From Nitriliruptoraceae bacterium (GTDB lineage: Bacteria > Actinomycetota > Nitriliruptoria > Nitriliruptorales > Nitriliruptoraceae): DNA of 17,723 nucleotides. This document shows positions 5,746 to 12,310 of the stretch, piece by piece (within the stretch, counting starts at the first letter, position 1; the number at the start of each line of letters is the position of its first letter). The translations under genes and the position numbers were made by a program. A model generated the notes under the pieces. The model searched no databases. It was not told the DNA's origin and saw only the letters and a program-made list of their open reading frames with translations. The DNA is taken from positions 1-17,723 of the forward strand of contig SLDB01000210.1 of assembly GCA_007125475.1 (NCBI GenBank), read 5' to 3'.

Positions 5746-6729
5746 TCAGCCCCGGGGAGAGTCGGGGTCACCGTCCTCGCGCAGGTGCTCCGGCGGGAGC
5801 GAGATCGCCCCGTCGGCCTGGCGTTCGACGTGCACCTCGTGGGTCTCGAGGGAGGGGTCGGCCGGGGCGAGGACGAGGACGAACCGGTCGCCGCCGCGCT
5901 CGGTGAGCTCGCGGACCTCCAGGTCCCGTCCACCGGGGACGTCGAGCCCGAAGCCCGCGTGGTCACTCGCCGTCTCGCCGGTCCCCGGCCCGTCGTCCCA
6001 GCCGACGCTGCGGAGTGTCACGTCGGCGCCGGACTCCTCGACCCAGAGCACGTGCCCGCCGTCGGGTGACCACACCGGACCGGCGACGTGGGCCGCGGCC
6101 GGTCCGACTGCGTACGGGCCACCGAAGACCTCCAACGCCGGGTCGGGGTCGCCGTCGACCAGGCGTGTCCATCGCATCCCCAGCACACCGTCGGTGTCGC
6201 GGATCAGGCTCACCACGGTGAGGTCGTCCGAGCCGGAACCGGGCCGCACCGCCCAGGACACGAACTCGTCACCGGGGTCGAGCTCGGCGAGCACGCGCGG
6301 TCCGTCGGGTCCGTGGAACGTCAGCTCACGTCCCTCGGCGGTGACACGGAGTGGATCGTCGTCGGGGAGCGACGGGTCGTCGGGGAGCTCTTCGACCTCC
6401 GCGGGCGGGGCATCCCCGGTGCCCGCTTCGGTGTCGGCCTCGGTGTCGGCGTCAGCACCCGGGTCACCCATGATCTCCGGCCCGCCACCGTCGCCGCGAT
6501 CGGTCACCGCGTCGTCGACCTGCGGTGTGGGGAACCCGTCGAGGTTGGGCAGGATCACGGCCGCGGCGAGGACCGCGGCGGCCGCGCCGCCGAGGGCGTA
6601 CTGCCAACCCGGCAGCCACCGGCGGCGGGCGGTGCGCCGCTGCACCTCCCGCCACAGCGCCGGCGTGGCCTCGACGTCCTCGGCACGACGCCGCAGACTG
6701 TCCCGGACCAGCTCCTCGATCGCCATCAT
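5746..6729 (-). CDS. Single-pass membrane protein, probable anti-sigma/regulator of the adjacent sigma factor
   Basis: The 327-residue product has a short basic cytoplasmic N terminus (ELVRDSLRRR, LWREVQRRTARRRW), one membrane span (about 43-61), a low-complexity acidic linker (about 70-125, with two DTEA units from a 12-bp tandem repeat at 6428-6451) and a C-terminal extracytoplasmic region. That region contains WSPDG and related strand patterns reminiscent of a partial beta-propeller (roughly 130-310). No zinc-binding HxxxCxxC anti-sigma motif is present, so the anti-sigma role rests on context: its ATG 6729 overlaps the sigma-factor stop (ATGA), and a perfect AAGGAGGTGA (6742-6733) lies 3 nt upstream inside the sigma gene. 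It could instead be a sensor or envelope protein controlled by the sigma factor. Confidence 0.7.
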   Translation of the reverse strand: MMAIEELVRDSLRRRAEDVEATPALWREVQRRTARRRWLPGWQYALGGAAAAVLAAAVILPNLDGFPTPQVDDAVTDRGDGGGPEIMGDPGADADTEADTEAGTGDAPPAEVEELPDDPSLPDDDPLRVTAEGRELTFHGPDGPRVLAELDPGDEFVSWAVRPGSGSDDLTVVSLIRDTDGVLGMRWTRLVDGDPDPALEVFGGPYAVGPAAAHVAGPVWSPDGGHVLWVEESGADVTLRSVGWDDGPGTGETASDHAGFGLDVPGGRDLEVRELTERGGDRFVLVLAPADPSLETHEVHVERQADGAISLPPEHLREDGDPDSPRG

Positions 6730-7280
6730 CGCTCACCTCCTTCCGTCACGGCGCCTCGCACCGCTCCCGCCTCACCGTCGGCGGTGAGGAGTTGTTGCAG
6801 GCGGTCGAGTGCCCGCGAGGTCTGCGACTTCACGGTGCCGACCGAGCACCCGAGGACCTCGGCGGTGTCGGCCTCGGAGAGGTCCTCGTAGTAGCGCAGC
6901 ACCACCGCGAGTCGCTGACGGTCCGGGAGGCGCTGGATCGCCGACCACACCTCGTCGTGGTCCGCGGCACCGTCGTCGACGCTGCGCACACCCCGGTCGT
7001 CGCCGTGACGCTTGCTGGCCTCGCGACGTTCCAGGTACCGCCGGCGCAGCTTCGAACGCGACTCGTTCGCCACGGCACGGCGCAGGTAGGCACCGACGTC
7101 ACGGACCCGACCCTCGCGCCAGGGCACGTACACCTTCGCGAACGCGTCGGCGACGACGTCCTCGGCCTGGTGCGGGTCGCTGGTGAGGAGGTAGGCCAGC
7201 CGCACGGCCTGTCGGTGGTGATCGCGGTACACGGCCGCGAACGAACCCGCGTCCACCCCGGATCTCACCATTGCCAGCAC
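6726..7280 (-). CDS. ECF RNA polymerase sigma factor, SigE family
   Basis: This 184-residue extracytoplasmic-function sigma factor directs RNA polymerase to a stress or envelope regulon. Region 2 (about 13-80) shows AYLLTSDPHQAEDVVADAF and AYLRRAVANESRSKLRRR, the -10-binding and core-binding helices. Region 4 (about 110-165) shows LPDRQRLAVVLRYYEDLS and EVLGCSVGTVKSQTSRAL, the -35-binding helix-turn-helix. These match the actinobacterial SigE-type subfamily (TIGR02983) as I recall it. GTG 7280 is chosen because GGAGGTGA (7292-7285) lies 4 nt upstream; ATG 7271 is a close alternative. Extension further upstream in the frame has no coding character. It overlaps its membrane partner by four bases, indicating coupled synthesis. 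Confidence 0.92.
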   Translation of the reverse strand: MLAMVRSGVDAGSFAAVYRDHHRQAVRLAYLLTSDPHQAEDVVADAFAKVYVPWREGRVRDVGAYLRRAVANESRSKLRRRYLERREASKRHGDDRGVRSVDDGAADHDEVWSAIQRLPDRQRLAVVLRYYEDLSEADTAEVLGCSVGTVKSQTSRALDRLQQLLTADGEAGAVRGAVTEGGER

Positions 7281-7284
7281 GTGG

Positions 7285-7293
7285 TCACCTCCC
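7285..7293 (-). promoter_or_regulatory. Ribosome binding site of the sigma factor gene
   Basis: GGGAGGTGA on the minus strand, 4 nt before GTG 7280. It decides the start: the frame stays open far upstream (to 7628) without coding character. Confidence 0.7.
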
Positions 7294-7359
7294 TCGTCCT
7301 CACCCGTTCCCGACGCCGCCCGACGCCGCGGGGTTGCGCGGGGCCAGGCGCCGTGCGGT

Positions 7360-7381
7360 CGCCGCGCGCAGCCACGCGGCG
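7360..7381 (-). terminator. GC hairpin after rsmI stop
   Basis: CGCCGCG (7360-7366) pairs perfectly with CGCGGCG (7375-7381), 8-nt loop, beginning 5 nt downstream of the rsmI stop (7389-7387) on the minus strand. It lies upstream of the sigma gene. No U-tract, so a weak terminator candidate. Confidence 0.3.
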
Positions 7382-7386
7382 GCGCG

Positions 7387-8220
7387 TCACCCGACGGCGT
7401 CGAGGACGGCCTGGTAGACCCGTCGCTTGGCGACCCCGGACCCGCGGGCGACGTCGGTGATCGCCTCCTTCCTGGACACGCCGGTGGCGACGAGCTCGCG
7501 CACCCGGGCCACCAGGTCCTCGTCGGTGACCTCGCCCGCGCCGGTGGCGGCCACCCCGGCCACCACGAGGGTGAGCTCACCACGGACCCCGTCGGCGACG
7601 GCGTCGGCGAGCTCACCCAACCCGCCACGCCGCACGTCCTCGTGCCGCTTCGTCAGCTCCCGGCACAGCACCGCCGCGCGATCGGCGCCGCACGCGGCGG
7701 CGAGGTCGACCAGGTCGGCGTGGGCACGGTGCGGCGAGACCAGGAGGACGGTGGTGCGTGGTTCGACGGCGAGTTCCTCGAGGCGCTCGCGGCGCGCCTG
7801 GCCCCGTCGCGGGAGGAATCCCTCGAACACCACGCGGTCGGAGGGGAGGCCGGCCACCGCCAGCGCCGCGAGTACCGCCGAGGCCCCCGGCACGGGGGTG
7901 ACGCGGAACCCGGCCGCCGCGGCCGCGGCCACCAGCCGGTAGCCGGGGTCCGAGACGAGCGGGGTCCCGGCGTCGGAGACCAGCGCGATCCGTCGTCCGT
8001 CGGCGAGGAGGTCGAGGACCTCCGGGATGCGTTCGCGCTCGTTGTGCTCGTGCAACGAGCGCTGTGGGACCCGGCTGGCGACGTGGGCCAACAGCCGCCC
8101 GGTGTGCCGGGTGTCCTCGGCCAGGACGACGTCGGCGGTACACAGCACGTCGGCGGCGCGCGACGTGAGGTCGCCGAGGTTGCCGATCGGCGTCGCGACC
8201 ACCAGCAACTCACCGGGCAT
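7387..8220 (-). CDS. rsmI: 16S rRNA (cytidine1402-2'-O)-methyltransferase
   Basis: This 277-residue SAM-dependent enzyme of the tetrapyrrole-methylase fold places the 2'-O-methyl on C1402 in the decoding centre of 16S rRNA. Signatures are the opening VVATPIGNLGD (7-17), AEDTRHT (34-40), the glycine-rich SDAGTPLVSDPG (82-93), PGASA (111-115) and FEGFLPR (132-138). The C-terminal region (about 230-277) is a small helical domain (VSRKEAITDVAR) common in RsmI. ATG 8220 matches the family N terminus; its ribosome binding site is poor (GGAA). The frame is open much further upstream, but that stretch is Gly/His/Arg-rich and lies antisense to the hydrolase gene. It is divergent from the hydrolase. 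With rsmA it is the second 16S rRNA methyltransferase in the window. Confidence 0.95.
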   Translation of the reverse strand: MPGELLVVATPIGNLGDLTSRAADVLCTADVVLAEDTRHTGRLLAHVASRVPQRSLHEHNERERIPEVLDLLADGRRIALVSDAGTPLVSDPGYRLVAAAAAAGFRVTPVPGASAVLAALAVAGLPSDRVVFEGFLPRRGQARRERLEELAVEPRTTVLLVSPHRAHADLVDLAAACGADRAAVLCRELTKRHEDVRRGGLGELADAVADGVRGELTLVVAGVAATGAGEVTDEDLVARVRELVATGVSRKEAITDVARGSGVAKRRVYQAVLDAVG

Positions 8221-8326
8221 GCCGGTTCCGATCGTCGAGTCCGGTGGGGCCACAGGGTACGCCGGGTCGATGGTCAGGTGGCCGATGCCCGCGGTCTCTG
8301 ATAGGCAACACCCTCGAGAGGGGCGG

Positions 8327-8345
8327 GGTCCGTGGGGGACGGACC
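8327..8345 (+). promoter_or_regulatory. 5' leader hairpin immediately upstream of hydrolase ribosome binding site
   Basis: GGTCCGT (8327-8333) pairs perfectly with ACGGACC (8339-8345) around a loop of five G. The stem ends 4 nt before the GGAGGAG ribosome binding site (8350-8356). It could stabilise the leader or influence ribosome access. It is unlike a terminator because the gene follows at once. Confidence 0.4.
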
Positions 8346-8364
8346 GTGTGGAGGAGTCCGGCCC

Positions 8365-9546
8365 ATGCGACGGGGTGCCGTCGTGACCGTGGCCAGCGTG
8401 CTCGCGCTGGCCCTCCTCGGTCTCGGCCTCGGTGGCTGGTACTACAGCGACGAGATCCTCGAGGCGCCGACCGCCGGCGACCCGGTGTACGACCTCACCC
8501 TCACCGATGTGGATCCGTCGTCCGGGACCGTGACCCTCGACGCGACGTCGGGGAGCGACGCCACCTTGACGACGGTGGGGGTCCGCACCGACGACGCCCT
8601 CCTCCTCCTCGACGGGCCACCCCGCGACACCGACGACGGCGTGAGACGGACCGCGGTCCTCGTCCAGGGGGACTGGCCCGAGCCCGGCGACGCCGCCACG
8701 ACCACGGTGCACGCCTACGACGGAAGCCCCGGCGAGGTCCTCGGTCTCGCCCATGACGAGATCCGCGTCCGCGGTGAGCTCGGCGACCTCCCGGCCTGGC
8801 GGGTGATCCCCGCCGGCGCGGCGGACACGACCTGGGTGGTGATCGTGCACGGCCGCGGCTCCGGGCTCACCGAGGGCAACCGCCTGTTGCCGACGCTGGA
8901 CCGGGTCGGCCTGCCGTCACTGTCGATCTCGATGCGCAACACCCCCGGCGCCGACCGCGACCCCGACGGCTACGGCTACTACGGCGACACCGAGTGGGTC
9001 GACGTCGACGCCGCCGTCCGCCATCTGGTGGAGATGGAAGGTGCCGAGGAGGTCGTCGTGGCGGGGTTCAGCCAGGGGGCATCGACCGCGATGACGTTCC
9101 TGCGCCGATCGGAGCTCGCCGGACACGTCTCCGGACTCGTGCTGATCTCCCCGCTGGTGTCGCTCGAGGAGACGCTGGCGGTGCAGGCCGCCGATCGGGA
9201 CGTCCCCGCCGTGCTGGCCCCCGCACTCCTCACGACCGCCCGGTGGATCGCCACCGCGCGTTCCGGGTTGGACTTCGACGCCTTGGAGCACCACGAGCAC
9301 GTCGACGAGATCCCCGCCGACGTGCCGGTCCTGCTCACCCACGGCGCAGACGATCGGGCGGTGCCGGTCGGGCCGACGCGTCGACTGGCCCGGGCCCTGG
9401 GCGATCAGGCGGTGTTCGTCGAATACCCCGGCACCGGCCACGTCCGGGAGTGGAACGCCGATCGGCGACGGTTCGAGTCCGACCTCGCCGGGTTCCTCAC
9501 CGACGAGGTCCTCACCGACGACGCCCCCACCGCCGGGAGCCGGTGA
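8365..9546 (+). CDS. Membrane-anchored or secreted alpha/beta hydrolase
   Basis: This 393-residue product starts MRRGAVVT and has a hydrophobic segment (about 5-25) without a lipobox or clear cleavage site, so it is an N-terminal anchor or signal peptide. Next comes an Asp/Thr-rich beta region (about 40-140), then an alpha/beta hydrolase fold. The catalytic triad is visible: Ser236 in GFSQGAS, Asp330 in HGADDRAVP and His359 in GTGHV. HGRGSG (162-167) is the likely oxyanion loop, and Tyr/Gly-rich GYGYYGDTEW (202-211) follows. The layout resembles the BEM46/S9-like serine hydrolases; substrate is unknown. ATG 8365 is set by GGAGGAG (8350-8356) with an 8-nt spacer; a GTG at 8332 would fall inside the leader hairpin. 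It is divergent from rsmI, 144 bp away, and convergent with the kinase operon. Confidence 0.85.
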   Translation: MRRGAVVTVASVLALALLGLGLGGWYYSDEILEAPTAGDPVYDLTLTDVDPSSGTVTLDATSGSDATLTTVGVRTDDALLLLDGPPRDTDDGVRRTAVLVQGDWPEPGDAATTTVHAYDGSPGEVLGLAHDEIRVRGELGDLPAWRVIPAGAADTTWVVIVHGRGSGLTEGNRLLPTLDRVGLPSLSISMRNTPGADRDPDGYGYYGDTEWVDVDAAVRHLVEMEGAEEVVVAGFSQGASTAMTFLRRSELAGHVSGLVLISPLVSLEETLAVQAADRDVPAVLAPALLTTARWIATARSGLDFDALEHHEHVDEIPADVPVLLTHGADDRAVPVGPTRRLARALGDQAVFVEYPGTGHVREWNADRRRFESDLAGFLTDEVLTDDAPTAGSR

Positions 9547-9584
9547 CCCCGGGTGCGGGCTCGACGTGGCGCGGTGCGCCGCCA

Positions 9585-9617
9585 CCCGGACGGCACGGCT
9601 GGCTCGCCGCGTCCGGG
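9585..9617. terminator. Bidirectional terminator candidate between convergent genes
   Basis: A perfect 8-bp stem CCCGGACG (9585-9592) with CGTCCGGG (9610-9617) encloses a second 4-bp stem CGGC (9596-9599) with GCCG (9606-9609). It lies in the 82-bp gap between the hydrolase stop (9546, plus) and the kinase stop (9629, minus), 38 and 11 nt away. There is no U-tract. A second possible stem, GTGGCG/CGCCAC (9566-9571 and 9580-9585), lies just before it. Confidence 0.5.
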
Positions 9618-9628
9618 GAACCATCAGG

Positions 9629-12292
9629 TCACGCCGACGACGGGCCCTCATCGAGGACGTCACGGATCGTGGTCAGCAGCCGCCCGGCCGAGTAGGGCTT
9701 CGGCAGGAAGTGGCGTACCCCTGCGTCGGCCGCCTGCGTCACCCGGCCGTTGCCGTTGAGACCGCTCGCCGCGACGATCCTCACCTCGGGCGCGAGTCGT
9801 CGCAGCGTGTGGATCGTGGCCGGTCCGTCCATGATGGGCATCATCATGTCGGTGACCACGACGTCGACCTCGCCGAGGTTGCGGGCGAAGACGGAGACGG
9901 CCTCGGCGCCGTCACTCGCCTCGAGGACGCGGTACCCGTAGGTCTCCAGCGTCTGGCGGGTGATCTCCCGGACCGCCGCCTCGTCGTCGACGACCAGGAC
10001 CAGCTCGCCGGCTCCATGCGGGTGGGCCCCAACCGCCTCGTCGGCCACGGACCGCGACGCCTCGGCCCGGGTCCCGGTCGGCAGGTAGACGCGGATTATC
10101 GTGCCGCCGGCCGGGTCGCTGTACACCTGCAGGAAGCCCCGGTGACTGCGCACGATCGCCGACGCCGTCGAGAGCCCGAGCCCGGTCCCGGTGCCGTGCG
10201 GTTTCGTGGTGAAGAACGGCTCGAAGATCCGCTCGACCACCTCGGGAGGCATGCCGAAACCGTCGTCCTGCACCTCGATCACCAGGTGCGGCCCGGGGTC
10301 CGCGTGCGGGTTCTGCGCGACGTAGTGGGCGTCGAGGTCGGCGGTGTAGGCGGCGATCCCGATCGTGCCCCCGCCCGGGAGGGCGTCCCGGGCGTTGACG
10401 ACGAGGTTGAGCAGCACCTGGTGCAGCTGGGTGCTGTCCCCGATGACCACCGGCAACTCGTCGGCGACGTCGAGGTGCAGCGCGATCTGCCGGGGGAAGG
10501 TCTCCCGCACGATCCGCGCGATGTCATCGATGAGCTCACCGGCCGCCAGGGGCTGGCGCTGGCCGTCCACCCCCCGCGCGAACGACAGCACCTGGGTGAC
10601 CAGGTCCGCGCCACGTCGGGCGCTGTCGTGCACCGTGTCGAGCATGCGTGCCCGGGCCGCGTCGGTCTCGGCCTCGCGGAGGAGTTCGGTCGCCAGCAGG
10701 ATCGGCGAGAGCATGTTGTTCAGGTCGTGGGCGATCCCCCCCGCCAGGGTCCCCAGGCTCTCCATGCGCTGAGCCCGCAGGTACTGCTCTTCGAGGCGTT
10801 TGCGTTCGGTGATGTCGGTACTCACCGCGAGGACCGCCTCCGGTTCCCCGTCGGCGTCACGGACGAGGGTCCATCGGGACTCGACGAGGATCCGGGCGCC
10901 GTCGTGCGCCCGGTGGGCGGCCTCACCGGACCACTCGCCGTATCGGAGGAGATCCTCCATCGCGGCGCCGAAGGGTTCCGGATCCACGCTGAGGAGCTCG
11001 CGGACGTCGGCGCCCACCGCCTCGGCGGCGGCGAATCCGTACAGCCGGGACGCGCTCGCGTTCCAGTACGTCACCCGGTGGTGGAGGTCCCAGACACCGA
11101 TGGCGTCGCTGGCGGCGTCCAGCAGGGCCGCCTGTCGGGCGAGCTCCTCCTCACGGCGCCGCAGGGCCTGCTCCTGCTCGTGCCGCTCGGTGACGTCGCG
11201 GAAGTACACCGCCAGCCCGTCCGGCCCGGGGTAGGCGTTCACCTCGAACCAGGTGCTCAGCGGTTCGTAGTAGTCCTCGACGGTCTGCGGTTCACCGGTG
11301 GCGACCGCGTCGTGGTACGCGGTGTACAGCAGCGAGCCGACGGCCTCGGGGAACTCGGCCCACACGTCCCGGCCGATCAGCTCGTGGCGGGGGCGGAGGA
11401 GCAGCTGTTCGGCCCGGGTGTTGAGGTAGGTGAACCGCCAGCGGTGGTCGACGATGAACACCGCATCGGTCATCGACTCGAACGTCGTCTCCAGGCGTCG
11501 GGCCAGCTCGGCGACTTCCGCCTGCGAGGCCTTCGCGGCCGTGATGTCCTGGAACGCCCCCATCACCCGGGTCACCGTTCCCTGGTGGCCCCGTTCGGCG
11601 TCCGCGACGATCCGGGCCCAGATCCGCTCACCGTCGAGGGTGTCCATCTCGACGTCGAGATCGAAGGCCTCACCGGTGACCAGGCAACGTTCGATCGCCT
11701 CCTGCAGTCGTTCACGGTCCCCGGCTTGGTACAGCGACCACCCGTCCTCCAGCGGCAGCGCCGTCGACCGATCGGCGCCGAGGATCTGATAGAGCTCCTC
11801 GGTCCAGACCACCTCCCGGGTCCCGGCGTCGATCGACCACCCACCGACCCCGGCGAGCCCACCGGCGACGCGGCGCAGCGACTCGCTGTGCGCCAGGCGT
11901 TCTTCGGCGTGACGGCGTTCGGTGATGTCCTCGGTCGTCGCGACGAAGTGCTCCGCCGCCCCGTCCGGGCCACGGATCAGGGCCACCGTCGCCCGGCACC
12001 AGACCTCGTCCCCGTCGCGGTTGAGGTAGCGCTTCTCCATCACGAACGACTCGCGCTCACCGGCGCGGAGCTCCTCGGTGAGCCTGCGGTTCTCATCGCG
12101 GTCGTCGGGGTGGGTGAGGGCGAGGAAGTCGGTGGCCATCAGCTCGTCGTGATTCAGCCCGACCATCCGCAGGTACACCGGGTTGGCGTCGACGTACCTC
12201 CCGTCGAGCTCGGCGATCGCGATCCCGACCCCCGCGGCGAGGAACAGCTGCCGCAACAGAGTGGACTCCGAGTCAGACGGACGATGCAACAC
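9629..12292 (-). CDS. Hybrid histidine kinase: four PAS, HisKA, HATPase, receiver
   Basis: This 887-residue kinase has no membrane segment and should be cytosolic. Domain order: PAS 1 (about 12-125, HPDDR then TEDITERR), PAS 2 (140-252), PAS 3 (268-370, YFRDVTERH), PAS 4 (385-495, STDITERK), HisKA with phosphoacceptor His522 in GGIAHDLNN, HATPase with N box NLVVNARDAL (629-638), G1 DDGFGMP (676-682), F box EPFFTTK (691-697) and G2 GTGLGLS (702-708), then a receiver (763-882) with Asp769/Asp770, phosphoacceptor Asp815 in TDMMMP and Lys865. No LOV cysteine motif is seen, so ligands of the PAS domains are unknown. GTG 12292 has GGGAGG (12303-12298) 5 nt upstream. It is the last gene of the operon, 18 nt after the larger kinase, whose catalytic core it resembles closely. 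No Hpt domain is present. Confidence 0.92.
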   Translation of the reverse strand: MLHRPSDSESTLLRQLFLAAGVGIAIAELDGRYVDANPVYLRMVGLNHDELMATDFLALTHPDDRDENRRLTEELRAGERESFVMEKRYLNRDGDEVWCRATVALIRGPDGAAEHFVATTEDITERRHAEERLAHSESLRRVAGGLAGVGGWSIDAGTREVVWTEELYQILGADRSTALPLEDGWSLYQAGDRERLQEAIERCLVTGEAFDLDVEMDTLDGERIWARIVADAERGHQGTVTRVMGAFQDITAAKASQAEVAELARRLETTFESMTDAVFIVDHRWRFTYLNTRAEQLLLRPRHELIGRDVWAEFPEAVGSLLYTAYHDAVATGEPQTVEDYYEPLSTWFEVNAYPGPDGLAVYFRDVTERHEQEQALRRREEELARQAALLDAASDAIGVWDLHHRVTYWNASASRLYGFAAAEAVGADVRELLSVDPEPFGAAMEDLLRYGEWSGEAAHRAHDGARILVESRWTLVRDADGEPEAVLAVSTDITERKRLEEQYLRAQRMESLGTLAGGIAHDLNNMLSPILLATELLREAETDAARARMLDTVHDSARRGADLVTQVLSFARGVDGQRQPLAAGELIDDIARIVRETFPRQIALHLDVADELPVVIGDSTQLHQVLLNLVVNARDALPGGGTIGIAAYTADLDAHYVAQNPHADPGPHLVIEVQDDGFGMPPEVVERIFEPFFTTKPHGTGTGLGLSTASAIVRSHRGFLQVYSDPAGGTIIRVYLPTGTRAEASRSVADEAVGAHPHGAGELVLVVDDEAAVREITRQTLETYGYRVLEASDGAEAVSVFARNLGEVDVVVTDMMMPIMDGPATIHTLRRLAPEVRIVAASGLNGNGRVTQAADAGVRHFLPKPYSAGRLLTTIRDVLDEGPSSA

Positions 12293-12310
12293 CTGGTCCT
12301 CCCTCTCCGC

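Noticed and set aside
6428..6451. Two tandem 12-bp units as a regulatory or mobile repeat
   Set aside because: They simply encode two near-identical units in the acidic linker of the anti-sigma-like protein.
7281..7628. N-terminal extension of the sigma factor frame
   Set aside because: The Pro/Ser/Arg-rich sequence overlaps the 3' end of rsmI in another frame, and a strong ribosome binding site sits immediately before GTG 7280.
8221..8850. Long N-terminal extension of rsmI
   Set aside because: The RsmI family begins at the residues encoded from 8220, and the extension runs antisense into the hydrolase with low-complexity composition.
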